NCBI GenBank assembly: GCA_000585015.1
Contig: JFAX01000006.1
Span: forward strand, 81,455 to 145,454
Length of the DNA stretch: 64,000 nucleotides
Source: Candidatus Accumulibacter adjunctus
GTDB taxonomy: Bacteria; Pseudomonadota; Gammaproteobacteria; Burkholderiales; Rhodocyclaceae
Reading direction: 5' to 3'
The notes under the pieces: model-generated
Databases searched by the model: none
What the model was told of the DNA's origin: nothing
What the model saw: the letters and a program-made list of their open reading frames with translations, nothing else
Part shown: piece after piece, positions 7,284 through 15,936 of the stretch
Position numbering within the stretch: the stretch's first letter is position 1
Layout: every line of letters starts with the position of its first letter
Made by a program: the position numbers and the translations under genes

Positions 7284-9364
7284 GCTCGTTGTCCGATGAT
7301 GGATGTCACTCTGATCGTTCGCTGCTCAGGCACCTCGGCGTGCGCCAGAACCTTGAGCTGCGGAATGGTGCGGCGGAGGAAGCGTGACAGCAGACTGCGC
7401 AGTGCCCCGGAGACCAGAAGGACCACAGGCAGACCCGCCTCCTCCTGCCTCTGCGCCGCCGCCAAGACCTCGCGCAGCAGCGTGTCGGCCAGGCCCGGTT
7501 CGATGCCGCCGGCGTCGCCAGCTCCGGCGACTGCCTGCTGCAGCAGGCGTTCGAGCTGCGGGTCGAGCGCCAGCACCTGCAGCTCGGATGCACCGGGATA
7601 GAGATCCTGAACGATCGAACGTCCGAGCGCGATGCGCACCTGGACCGTCAGTGCGTCCGCATCCTGCAAGCGAGGGGCGAAGTCGGCCAAGGTTTCGATC
7701 ACCGTCCGCATGTCACGCAGGGAGACGCCTTCGTCAAGGAGGTTGCGCAGGACCTTCTGCACCACTCCCAGTGACAGGGCCTTGGGTACGAGGTCTTCGA
7801 CCAGCTTCGGCATGTCCTTCGCCAGGTGGTCGAGGAGAGCCTGCGTCTCCATCCGCCCAAGGAGCTCGGCGGCATGCGACAGGATCAGGTGGTTGAGGTG
7901 CGTTGCGACCACGGTGCTCGGATCGACGACCGTGTAGCCGTAAGCCTGAGCCTGCTCGCGAACCGCCGGGTCGATCCACACGGCCGGCAGACCGAAGGCC
8001 GGATCCTTGGTTGCCGTCCCCGGCACCTGGCCCGCCACGCGCCCCGGGTTGATCGCCAGCAGATTGCCTGGAAAGGCCTCGCCGTCGCCGATCTCGACCC
8101 CCTTGAGCAGGATCTTGTAGGCATTGGGCTTCAGCTCGAGGTTGTCGCGTATGTGTACCGGCGACACGAGAAAGCCGACGTCCTGGGCGAACTTCTTCCG
8201 GATGCCGCGAATACGGCGCAGCAACTCTCCGTCCTGCGCCTTGTCGACCAGCGGGATCAGCCGATAGCCAACCTCCAGGCCGAGAACGTCGAGCGGCGCC
8301 ACGTCTGCCCAGCTCGCTTCCTGCACTTCCCTCGCCACTGGCGGTGCTGGCGCAACCGGCAGTGGCTTCTCCTCCGTTCGCTGCCGGTCGAGACGCCAGG
8401 CCGCCGCCGCCAGCGCACCACCAATGAGCAGGAAGATGAAGTTGGGCATGCCGGGGATCAACCCGAGGAGGCCGATGATCGCCGCCGTCAGGTAGAGCGG
8501 CTTGGGGTTGTGGAACAACTGTGCGGCAAACTGTTGCGAGACGTCCTCCTCGTCACCGACGCGGGTCACCACCATGCCGGCGGCTATCGAGACGATCAGC
8601 GCCGGGATCTGGGCAACCAAGCCATCACCGATGGTCAACAGGGTGTAGGTTCGCGCCGCCGTGGCGACATCCAGGTTGTGCTGCAGGACGCCGACGAACA
8701 GACCGCCGACGACGTTGATCAACATGATCAGGATGCCGGCGATCGCGTCGCCGCGGACGAACTTCGATGCACCATCCATCGAGCCGAAGAAGTCCGCCTC
8801 CTGTGCGATCGTTGACCGCCGCTTGCGCGCCTCGTCCTCGCCAATCAAGCCGGCATTGAGGTCGGCATCGATCGCCATCTGCTTGCCCGGCATCGCGTCC
8901 AGGGTGAAGCGGGCAGCGACTTCGGCGACCCTGCCGGCACCTTTGGTGATGACCACGAAGTTGATGATCACCAGGATGGTGAAGACGACCAGCCCCACAC
9001 CATAGTTGCCGCCGACGAGAAAATGGCCAAAGGCTTCGATCACGCGCCCCGCCGCCGCCGGACCGGTATGCCCTTCGAGCAGGACCACACGCGTCGAGGC
9101 GACGTTGAGGGACAGGCGCAGCAGTGTCGTGACCAGCAGGACGGTGGGAAAGACCGAAAAATCGAGCGGCTTCATCACGCTCATGGCAACCAGCATGACG
9201 ATCACCGAGATGGCGATGTTGAAGGTGAAGAAGAGGTCCAGCAGGAACGGCGGCAACGGCAAGACCATCATCGCCAGGATGAGCAGGATCAGCAACGGGC
9301 CAGCCAGCTGCCGCTGACCGAAGCGCGCGACGAAATCCTGCAGGGCGATGGTGCCGCTAGCCAC
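7280..9364 (-). CDS. flhA: Flagellar type III export gate protein FlhA
   Basis: Nonameric export-gate subunit at the base of the flagellum. The N-terminal half has about eight membrane helices, beginning with QLAGPLLILLILAMMVLPLPP, and the conserved FHIPEP-type cytoplasmic loop: NFVVITKGAGRVAEVAARF and DADLNAGLIGEDEARKRR. The C-terminal half is the soluble substrate-binding domain, with PVHIRDNLELKPNAYKI and HLNHLILSHAAELLGR. I place the start at the GTG at 9364 (694 residues, the usual length) because it overlaps the flhB stop by 8 bp with a CGGAG upstream. An ATG at 9427 would add 21 residues inside flhB. The 3' end overlaps flhF in an ATGA. Confidence 0.95.
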   Translation of the reverse strand: MASGTIALQDFVARFGQRQLAGPLLILLILAMMVLPLPPFLLDLFFTFNIAISVIVMLVAMSVMKPLDFSVFPTVLLVTTLLRLSLNVASTRVVLLEGHTGPAAAGRVIEAFGHFLVGGNYGVGLVVFTILVIINFVVITKGAGRVAEVAARFTLDAMPGKQMAIDADLNAGLIGEDEARKRRSTIAQEADFFGSMDGASKFVRGDAIAGILIMLINVVGGLFVGVLQHNLDVATAARTYTLLTIGDGLVAQIPALIVSIAAGMVVTRVGDEEDVSQQFAAQLFHNPKPLYLTAAIIGLLGLIPGMPNFIFLLIGGALAAAAWRLDRQRTEEKPLPVAPAPPVAREVQEASWADVAPLDVLGLEVGYRLIPLVDKAQDGELLRRIRGIRKKFAQDVGFLVSPVHIRDNLELKPNAYKILLKGVEIGDGEAFPGNLLAINPGRVAGQVPGTATKDPAFGLPAVWIDPAVREQAQAYGYTVVDPSTVVATHLNHLILSHAAELLGRMETQALLDHLAKDMPKLVEDLVPKALSLGVVQKVLRNLLDEGVSLRDMRTVIETLADFAPRLQDADALTVQVRIALGRSIVQDLYPGASELQVLALDPQLERLLQQAVAGAGDAGGIEPGLADTLLREVLAAAQRQEEAGLPVVLLVSGALRSLLSRFLRRTIPQLKVLAHAEVPEQRTIRVTSIIGQRA

Positions 9365-10496
9365 GCTCAGACTCCGGGAGAAGTTCAGCAGGAACGGCGA
9401 TCCGCTCGGGTGGCAGCGGCGGCTCACCGCCAGCCTGCCGCCAATGGCTCAACTGATAGACGTAGGCGAGCACCTCGGCGACCGCTGCATAGAGCAAAGC
9501 CGGAATCTCCTGATCGAGGTCGACGTGCCGGTGCAGCGCCCGCGCCAGCACCGGCGCCTCGACCAAGGGCACACCGTTGCTGGCAGCCAGCTGCCGTATC
9601 TTCAGCGCGATCTCGCCAGCTCCCTTGGCGAGCACTTTCGGTGCCCCCATGCCGCTGCTGTAGGCGAGGGCAACGGCGTAGTGCGTCGGATTGGTGACGA
9701 TGACGTCGGCCGCCGGTACCGCAGCCATCATGCGCTTGCGCGCCGCCTCGCGCTGCAGTTGGCGGACACGCCCCTTGATCTCCGGGTTGCCTTCAAGTTC
9801 CTTCCCTTCCTGCTTCACTTCCTCGCGGCTCATCTTGAGCTTGTCGTGGTACTGCCACAGCTGGAACGGCACATCGACGGCAACGATCAGCAACATCGCC
9901 GCAACGATGGCGAGAAAGCTGAAGCTGAGCAGGTGGCCTGCGTTCGCCAGCCCGACGGGCAGTGGCTGCGCAAACATGGCGAGCAGATCACCCCGCTCGC
10001 TCCACATCACCCAAGCGGCGACACCACCGAGCAACGAGGCCTTGGCGATCGCCTTGACGAGTTCGACGACGCCATGCCACGACACCAGGCGGGCAATGCC
10101 CTGCAGGGGGTTCAGGCGACTCGGGTCGGGTTGCAGGGCCTTGGCCGAGAAGTTCCAGCTTCCCAGGAAGAAGGGAGACAGCAGCACGGCGACCAGCAGA
10201 GCGCCGAAAAGCGGGGCAAGAGTGAGCAAGGACTCGGCCGCCAGATCGCCCAGGCGCGTCAGCATCAATGACGGTTCGTGTGCTGCCTGGTGGTCTACCA
10301 CGAGACCGCGGCGGACAAGCACCGACAGCCTCTGCATCATCCACGGCCCCAGTACCATGAACGCCGCCGCACCGACGATCAGGACGAGAAAGGCGCCCAC
10401 CTCATGCGAACGCGGCACCTGCCCCTCTTCGCGAGCCTGCTCGAGGCGTCGCGCCGATGCGGGCTCGGTACGTTCGACGTCGCTTTCCTCTGCCAT
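9357..10496 (-). CDS. flhB: Flagellar type III export switch protein FlhB
   Basis: FlhB switches export from rod/hook to filament substrates by self-cleavage. The protein is 379 residues: a cytoplasmic N-terminus (ESDVERTEPASARRLEQAREEG), four membrane helices, then a cytoplasmic domain containing the cleavage motif NPTH within DVIVTNPTHYAVALAY. The C-terminus ends in a Pro/Glu tail of the usual kind. It is the first gene of the flhB-flhA-flhF-flhG-fliA-motC-motD run, in which every junction overlaps or is at most 18 bp. A TATAAT element lies 27 bp upstream of the ATG. Confidence 0.96.
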   Translation of the reverse strand: MAEESDVERTEPASARRLEQAREEGQVPRSHEVGAFLVLIVGAAAFMVLGPWMMQRLSVLVRRGLVVDHQAAHEPSLMLTRLGDLAAESLLTLAPLFGALLVAVLLSPFFLGSWNFSAKALQPDPSRLNPLQGIARLVSWHGVVELVKAIAKASLLGGVAAWVMWSERGDLLAMFAQPLPVGLANAGHLLSFSFLAIVAAMLLIVAVDVPFQLWQYHDKLKMSREEVKQEGKELEGNPEIKGRVRQLQREAARKRMMAAVPAADVIVTNPTHYAVALAYSSGMGAPKVLAKGAGEIALKIRQLAASNGVPLVEAPVLARALHRHVDLDQEIPALLYAAVAEVLAYVYQLSHWRQAGGEPPLPPERIAVPAELLPESERG

Positions 10497-10522
10497 TTCG
10501 CGCTTCCAGTCTGGATCACCGT

Positions 10523-10528
10523 ATTATA
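10523..10528 (-). promoter_or_regulatory. Candidate -10 element for the flhB operon
   Basis: A perfect TATAAT on the minus strand, in an AT-rich island unusual for this window, 27 bp before the flhB ATG. A transcript starting about 10516 would leave a 20 nt leader with GGAAG as ribosome site. No good -35 hexamer sits 16-18 bp upstream, so an activator may be needed or the match may be chance. The inverted pair GTTGTTAG / CTAACAAC (about 10535-10605) flanks this island and could be an operator. Confidence 0.35.
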
Positions 10529-10625
10529 GGAAAACCGTTGTTAGAATAGAGGGCTAGGCAATCTTATTTACATCAATTCTCGAATAGTTGCAGCCTAACA
10601 ACAGTCGTGGCGGCGAAGCAATCAA

Positions 10626-10649
10626 AACGGGGGGCTTGCGCCCCCCGTT
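10626..10649 (-). terminator. Rho-independent terminator after cheA
   Basis: Perfect 10 bp inverted repeat, AACGGGGGGC / GCCCCCCGTT, with a 4-base loop, located 27 bp after the cheA stop. On the minus-strand transcript the stem is followed by TTTTGATT. It separates the chemotaxis run from the flhB operon, which is transcribed in the same direction. Confidence 0.85.
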
Positions 10650-10676
10650 GCCACCTGCACAAGAGAAATCCGGCAG

Positions 10677-12617
10677 TCAGACGAGCAGTTCCAATGCTCG
10701 AGGTGCCGTCGTCCGCGTGTCTCGCTCGCCCTTCGCGGCAAGATCCGACAACAGCTCCTTCATGTCCAGTATGAGAACGATCTGACCATTCGACAGGGTC
10801 GTCACTCCGGCCACCCCGCGCGGCCGGAAGTCGTCGAGCGCCTTGATCACCGCATCATCGCGCCCGGCGAAGTTGTCCACCGCCAGAATGAAGCTCCGTT
10901 CAGCAGTCTGCATGAGGACACCGAACTCGGGCCGCCGCACCTGTGGCCACCCGAGGAGATGTGCCAGGGCAATCACCGGCAGAATCTCGCCCCGCACCAC
11001 CAGTGTTTCCCGGCCGCCCACCTCCTGCATTCGCTCGTGGTCAATTGGCAGAATCTCCCGCACCAGCGACAGCGGCAGGGCAAACGGCTGCTCTTCCAGG
11101 AGGACGAGCAGCACGGGCAGGATGGCGAGCGTCAGCGGCAACGAGATGACGAAGACCGAACCCTTGCCGGGTTCGGAACGGATCTCGATCGAGCCATTGA
11201 GTTTCTGGATGTTTGTCTTCACCACATCCATGCCGACGCCGCGACCGGACACCGCCGAAGCCTTGGCCATCGTCGAGAAGCCCGGCAGGAAGATGAGGTT
11301 GAGACTCTGCCGGTCATCGAGCGTGTTCGCGTCCTCCTCGCTGATGATGCGCTTCTCGACCGCTTTCGCACGAATGCGCTCCGGACTCATGCCGCGCCCG
11401 TCATCGGCGATCATCAGGACGATGTGGTCACCTTCCTGTCGCGCTTCGAGACGGATGACACTCTTGGCCTGCTTGCCGGCGGCACGCCGCTCGTCGGGCG
11501 ATTCGACCCCGTGATCGACGGCATTGCGGATCAGATGGATCAGCGGGTCGGCCAGATCCTCGATCATCGTCTTGTCGACCTCGGTTTCTTCTCCGATCAG
11601 GGCCAGTTCGACATCCTTGCCCAACTGTCTGGCAAGGTCGCGCGCGATGCGCGGGTATTTCTGGAACAGGCGGCCGATCGGCTGCATGCGCGTCTTCATG
11701 ACCGAGTTCTGGAGGTCGGAAACCAGCAGGTCGAGCTGGCTGACGGCCTGATCGAGTGCCTGCAGGGTGTCCGAGTCCGTACGCCCGGCCAGGATGTCCG
11801 CCCGCAGGCTGGTCAGGCGGTTCTTCGTCAGGCCAATCTCGCCGGACAGATTGAGCACCTGATCGAGTCGCGCCGTGTCCACACGGATGGTCGTCTCGCG
11901 TGCCGCCGCCCGCTCGTCAGCACGCCGCCCCGAGGGCGCGGCGCTGGCCGCAGCCCCGGGCCGGTCCGTGCTGCGTCGCCCCTCCGGAGGGAAGTGCGGC
12001 TGCAGCTGCGACAGTTCGACCTCGTCTGCCTGCTTGCCAGCTGGCGCGGTCGCAGCCGTGCGGGCAACGGCCGGCAGGCTGACGGCAGGCTGGCCACCGA
12101 TGACGGCCGCGTGCAGCGCCTGCCAGTCCGGACCCTGCTCGCCCGAGCCGGTGGCCACTGCCGGCCCCGCTGGCCCGCCTGCCCGCGGCTCTGCGGCAAC
12201 GGGCGATGTGGCGCCGGGATCGGCGGCCGTCGTCAGCGCGCTCTGCAGATTGGCGGTGACCTCTGCGGCGGCGGGGAACGGCTGCCTGCCCTGGGCAATC
12301 TCGCCGAACATCTGGCGAACGCCCTGCGTGGCCGCCATGATGGTGTCCATCAGCGCCGGGGTGAGCTCCTTCTCACCATTTCTCAGCCGGTCGAACAGGT
12401 TTTCGGTCAAGTGACAGAGCTTCACCAGCTCGCCGGCATTGAGGAAACCGGCACCACCCTTGATCGTGTGAAAGCCGCGAAAGATGTCGTTGAGCAGCCC
12501 CAGATCCTCCGGGCTTCGCTCGAGATCGACGAGCTTGTTGTCGACATCCGACAGCAGGTCGCCGGCTTCCTGCAGGAAATCCTGCAGCAGATCCTCCATC
12601 CCCGCAAAATCGCTCAT
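10677..12617 (-). CDS. cheA: Chemotaxis histidine kinase CheA
   Basis: Central kinase of chemotaxis, phosphorylating CheY and the CheV receivers. From the ATG at 12617, preceded by TAGGAGG overlapping the cheZ stop, it has 646 residues. The phosphotransfer domain (1-105) holds the phospho-accepting His50 in FRGFHTIKGGAGFL. A long Ala/Pro/Gly-rich stretch (about 105-240) follows, in which I cannot recognise a CheY-binding P2 domain. Then come the dimerisation helices (LDQVLNLSGEIGLTKNRL), the ATPase domain with N box HLIRNAVDHGVE, IADDGRGMS and GRGVGMDVV, and a C-terminal CheW-like domain. It ends the chemotaxis operon at a strong terminator. No cheW, cheR or cheB lies in the window. Confidence 0.95.
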   Translation of the reverse strand: MSDFAGMEDLLQDFLQEAGDLLSDVDNKLVDLERSPEDLGLLNDIFRGFHTIKGGAGFLNAGELVKLCHLTENLFDRLRNGEKELTPALMDTIMAATQGVRQMFGEIAQGRQPFPAAAEVTANLQSALTTAADPGATSPVAAEPRAGGPAGPAVATGSGEQGPDWQALHAAVIGGQPAVSLPAVARTAATAPAGKQADEVELSQLQPHFPPEGRRSTDRPGAAASAAPSGRRADERAAARETTIRVDTARLDQVLNLSGEIGLTKNRLTSLRADILAGRTDSDTLQALDQAVSQLDLLVSDLQNSVMKTRMQPIGRLFQKYPRIARDLARQLGKDVELALIGEETEVDKTMIEDLADPLIHLIRNAVDHGVESPDERRAAGKQAKSVIRLEARQEGDHIVLMIADDGRGMSPERIRAKAVEKRIISEEDANTLDDRQSLNLIFLPGFSTMAKASAVSGRGVGMDVVKTNIQKLNGSIEIRSEPGKGSVFVISLPLTLAILPVLLVLLEEQPFALPLSLVREILPIDHERMQEVGGRETLVVRGEILPVIALAHLLGWPQVRRPEFGVLMQTAERSFILAVDNFAGRDDAVIKALDDFRPRGVAGVTTLSNGQIVLILDMKELLSDLAAKGERDTRTTAPRALELLV

Positions 12618-12627
12618 CGCGAACCTC

Positions 12628-13482
12628 CTAGAATCCCAGGCTGCCGAGCAGCTCGTCAACCTGCTGCTGTGAGGCGACGACGTCGCTACGACCCTCGGGG
12701 TTGATCACTGGCCCGTTGAGGAGGCTGTTGATCGATTCGGTACGCCGCTCGCCAGGCAGCGTCTCGATCAGCACCTCCATCAGCTGCGTCTCCAGCTCGT
12801 GTGCCACCTGAATGATCTTCTTGATCACCTGGCCCGTGAGATCCTGAAAATCCTGGGCCATCATGATCTCGAGAAGCTGTGCCTTGGTTGCCTCCGTCTT
12901 CGCCGGCAAGGCCTGTTTGAGAAAGGAACGGGTCTCCTCGGCCAGAAGCCTGAACTCGTCGACCGCCAACCGGTTGGCAAAAAGCGCATCCCAGCGGGTC
13001 GCCAGCGCCGTCGAAGCGGCTTCGAGTTGCTCCTGCAGCGGGTTGGCAATGTCGGTCGCGTTGAGGACGCGGCAGGCAGCCTGCTCGGTCAACGTGGCGA
13101 CGTAGTTGAGCCGCTCCCTGGCATCAGGAATGGCGGACACGGTGCTCTCGAGCAGTTCGCTGTAACCCAGTTGGCCCAATGTGTCGTGCAGCTGGCGGGC
13201 CATCTGACCGACGCGCTGAAATACCCGATCCTGTCCCTGCCATTGCGCCGCCGCGCCCGGTGCAGCCGTGGCCGCCTGTGCTCCCCGCACGGAGTCGAAC
13301 AGCGCCTGCAGTTCGTCACTGTCGTCTGCTCCGTCTCCTTCACGCAACTGCTGCAGCAGAGATGCCGCCTTGGCCTTGGCGGCAGGTGGCTCGGCAGAAC
13401 TGGCGGTCACGATTCCCGAGGCGATGCTGTCGAACAGAGCCTCGAGCTCCCGTGAATCGCCGGAGGTGTCGCTCTCGTTCAT
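12628..13482 (-). CDS. cheZ: Protein phosphatase CheZ
   Basis: CheZ dephosphorylates CheY-P and so ends the tumble signal. The 284-residue protein has the long helical hairpin of the family, with the catalytic segment AQDFQDLTGQVIKKI (the glutamine acts in catalysis), and ends in QQQVDELLGSLGF, the CheY-docking peptide. The N-terminal 90 residues are longer than in enteric CheZ (about 214 total) and contain a repeated short motif, ELEALFDSI and later ELQALFDSV, 45-50 residues apart, in otherwise Ala-rich sequence. It lies 1 bp from cheY and 10 bp from cheA. Confidence 0.94.
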   Translation of the reverse strand: MNESDTSGDSRELEALFDSIASGIVTASSAEPPAAKAKAASLLQQLREGDGADDSDELQALFDSVRGAQAATAAPGAAAQWQGQDRVFQRVGQMARQLHDTLGQLGYSELLESTVSAIPDARERLNYVATLTEQAACRVLNATDIANPLQEQLEAASTALATRWDALFANRLAVDEFRLLAEETRSFLKQALPAKTEATKAQLLEIMMAQDFQDLTGQVIKKIIQVAHELETQLMEVLIETLPGERRTESINSLLNGPVINPEGRSDVVASQQQVDELLGSLGF

Positions 13483-13483
13483 C

Positions 13484-13873
13484 TCAGCCCCCCATCCTGT
13501 CGAAGATCTTCTGCAGCTTCTCTGCCAGCGTTGCCGCCGTGAAAGGCTTGACGATGTAACCGCTGGCCCCCGCCTGCGCGGCGGCGATGATGTTCTCCCT
13601 CTTCGCCTCGGCGGTGATCATCAGTACCGGCAGGTGCTTCAGCGTTGCCGAACCGCGGATGGCCTGCAGCAGCTGCAGGCCATCCATGTTCGGCATGTTC
13701 CAGTCGGTGACGACGAATTCGAAACCACCCTGGTTGAGCTTCTGCAGAGCCACGGCGCCATCTTCGGCCTCGTCGACGTTGGCAAAACCGAGTTCCTTCA
13801 GCAGATTCCTGACGATGCGCCGCATCGTCGAGAAATCGTCGACCACGAGAATCCTCATCTTGGGATCAGCCAT
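13484..13873 (-). CDS. cheY: Chemotaxis response regulator CheY
   Basis: Single-domain receiver that, when phosphorylated, binds the flagellar switch. It has 129 residues from the ATG at 13873; an ATG one codon earlier is possible, but GGAG is better spaced for this one. Visible are the acidic pair in [12 protein letters not shown], the phospho-acceptor aspartate in [13 protein letters not shown], the conserved Thr/Ala in MITAEAKR, and the lysine in [11 protein letters not shown]. The [14 protein letters not shown] stretch is the CheY type rather than that of a DNA-binding regulator. It stands directly before cheZ. Confidence 0.96.
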   Translation of the reverse strand: MADPKMRILVVDDFSTMRRIVRNLLKELGFANVDEAEDGAVALQKLNQGGFEFVVTDWNMPNMDGLQLLQAIRGSATLKHLPVLMITAEAKRENIIAAAQAGASGYIVKPFTAATLAEKLQKIFDRMGG

Positions 13874-13893
13874 CATTGACTCCGATTGTTCGC

Positions 13894-14832
13894 TCAGCGC
13901 TCGAGCAGGGGACGCAGGGTGTCGGCCAGAACCTCTGCGTCGAACTTGGCAACGTAGGAGTCGACACCCACTGCCTTGCCCATGGCATGGTTGGCCTGTG
14001 ACGACAGCGACGAGTGCATCACGACCGGGATGCCCGAGAACCGGGCATCCGCCTTGATGTTGCGGGTTAGGACGTAGCCATCCATTTCCGGCATCTCGGC
14101 GTCCACCAGGATCAGGCGGACCTCGTCGCGCAACGCGTTGCGACTCTGCTCGGCGTGCGCCGCAAGCGCCTGCAGGCGGCTCCACGCTTCCGCGCCATTG
14201 GTGGCGTGCTTGTGCCGGACACCAAGTTTGTCCAGCACCTCGGTGATCTTGCGCCGGGCGACCACCGAGTCATCGACGAAGAAGATGCTCGCATCCTGAT
14301 CGACGTTGGCTGGAGGAATATCGACGATGATCGCCTCGCCGAAGGCGTTGGCCAGGATCTGCTCGACGTCGAGAATCGATACCAGTTTGCCATTGTCCAG
14401 TTCGGTGACCGCGGTGATCAGCCCCTGATTCGTGGACAGGACGTTCTCCGGTGCCCGGACCTTCTCCCAGTCCACCCGGATGATCCGGTCCACTTCATGC
14501 ACGAGAAAACCAAGCGTCCGCTTCGAATACTCGGCCACCATCATCGTCCTGCCGTACTCGTCGTGGTGCTCCCCATGCTCGAGAAAGGCAATCAGCGAGA
14601 GCACCGGTATCACGTTGCCGCGCAGCGAGATCAATCCCTCGACGCCGCGCGGCATGTTCGGGGTCTTGGTGATGGGCGGCGTCCGCCCCACTTCCCTCAC
14701 CTTGAAGACGTTGATGCCGAAGGTCTCGCGTGTCCCCAGCGAGAAGAGCAGGATCTCCATCTTGTTCGATCCGGCGAGACGCGTTCTCGCGTCGACGCCG
14801 TCGAGCAGGTTCTTCCTTTCGGCCAACTCCAT
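13894..14832 (-). CDS. cheV: Chemotaxis coupling protein CheV (copy 1)
   Basis: CheV joins a CheW-like coupling domain to a receiver domain, linking receptors to CheA with a phosphorylation-tuned adaptation role. It has 312 residues. The CheW-like part (about 20-170) contains [22 protein letters not shown] and [17 protein letters not shown]; the receiver (about 180-312) has the acidic pair in [13 protein letters not shown], the acceptor aspartate in [14 protein letters not shown], and a C-terminal [18 protein letters not shown] site precedes the ATG. A second cheV lies 23 bp upstream; the two are clearly homologous but diverged. Confidence 0.93.
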   Translation of the reverse strand: MELAERKNLLDGVDARTRLAGSNKMEILLFSLGTRETFGINVFKVREVGRTPPITKTPNMPRGVEGLISLRGNVIPVLSLIAFLEHGEHHDEYGRTMMVAEYSKRTLGFLVHEVDRIIRVDWEKVRAPENVLSTNQGLITAVTELDNGKLVSILDVEQILANAFGEAIIVDIPPANVDQDASIFFVDDSVVARRKITEVLDKLGVRHKHATNGAEAWSRLQALAAHAEQSRNALRDEVRLILVDAEMPEMDGYVLTRNIKADARFSGIPVVMHSSLSSQANHAMGKAVGVDSYVAKFDAEVLADTLRPLLER

Positions 14833-14855
14833 CCTATCGCTCCTGTGAGGCCCGT

Positions 14856-15827
14856 TCAGCGCGACGGCAGCGCTGGCAGGCCGCCGCCCTGCAAGCGGCG
14901 CGTCAGCGTCTCCGAAAGCCGCTGCGGTTCGAACTTGGGCACGTACTCGTCAACGCCGACCGACTTGCCGAGCTGCTGGTTCGACATGCCCGACAGCGAC
15001 GAATGCATGATGACCGGCACGCCGGCAAATCGCGGGTCGGACTTGATCTTCTTCGTCAAGATGTAGCCGTCCATCTCCGGCATCTCGATGTCCGTCAGAA
15101 CGAGACTGATCAGGTCGCCGACCGCCTGACCGGAAGCCTGCGCATAGGCAGCCATCTTCTCCAGCTCGAGCCAGGCTTCCAGACCGTTGATCGCGGCAAC
15201 GTACTTGACGCCCATCGCCCCCAACGTGCGCTCGATCTGCTTGCGTGCAACCGACGAATCGTCGGCGAAGAAGACCGTCAGCTGCGGATTGTCGAGTGGC
15301 TTGATGTTGCGATAAACGATCTCGTCGTCGTAGTTGGTCGTCTCGGAGAGGATCTTCTCGACATCCATCATCATCACCAGACGCCCATCCGGCAGTTCCG
15401 TGACAGCCGTCACCAGACCACCCAGATCGGCCAGCAACATCGCCGGCGGCACGCGCATCTGCCCCCAGTCGAGACGCAGGATGGTATCCACACCCTCGAC
15501 CAGGAAGCCCTGGGTATGACCGGCATACTCGGTGATGATCATGATCGAGCGTGGTGTGTGCGTATCGACTCCGGCATAGCGGGCGAGGTCCACGACCGGC
15601 ACCAGCGCACCGCGCAGGCTGACCATGCCCTCGACCGATGGCGGCATCTCGGGCGCCGCGGTGATCGGCGGCGTGCGCATCACTTCACGCACCTTGAAGA
15701 CGTTGATGCCGAAAGTTTCGCGGCGGCCGGTGCGCGCATCGGTGCCGAGGGAGAAGAGCAGGATCTCCAGCTTGTTGGTGCCGGCCAGCTTGGTCCGGGC
15801 ATCGATGTTCTTCAGCAATTCCGACAT
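14856..15827 (-). CDS. cheV: Chemotaxis coupling protein CheV (copy 2)
   Basis: Second CheW-receiver fusion, 323 residues from the ATG at 15827, which AGAGGAAG precedes; longer in-frame starts lie inside the upstream gene. The N-terminal domain begins MSELLKNIDARTKLAG and has LLFSLGTDARTGRRETFG, with a five-residue insertion relative to copy 1, then VEGMVSLRGALVPVVDL. The receiver has the acidic pair in FFADDSSVARKQI and the acceptor aspartate in [14 protein letters not shown]. The strong likeness to copy 1, down to the VVMHSSLS / VIMHSSLS segment, points to an old tandem duplication. Confidence 0.93.
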   Translation of the reverse strand: MSELLKNIDARTKLAGTNKLEILLFSLGTDARTGRRETFGINVFKVREVMRTPPITAAPEMPPSVEGMVSLRGALVPVVDLARYAGVDTHTPRSIMIITEYAGHTQGFLVEGVDTILRLDWGQMRVPPAMLLADLGGLVTAVTELPDGRLVMMMDVEKILSETTNYDDEIVYRNIKPLDNPQLTVFFADDSSVARKQIERTLGAMGVKYVAAINGLEAWLELEKMAAYAQASGQAVGDLISLVLTDIEMPEMDGYILTKKIKSDPRFAGVPVIMHSSLSGMSNQQLGKSVGVDEYVPKFEPQRLSETLTRRLQGGGLPALPSR

Positions 15828-15936
15828 ATATCTTCCTCTTGCAGGAATCAGCGCCGATCGGGTCAGCGACATCTTAATCGAATCGTCGTCCGCACGCCAA
15901 GGTAGCCAGTCGTGTCGGCAGTGGGCTCTGCCGCTC

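Noticed and set aside
10959..12704. Long open frame on the plus strand opposite cheA
   Set aside because: It is the high-GC mirror of a clear CheA gene, has no family motifs, and is Gln/His/Arg-rich.
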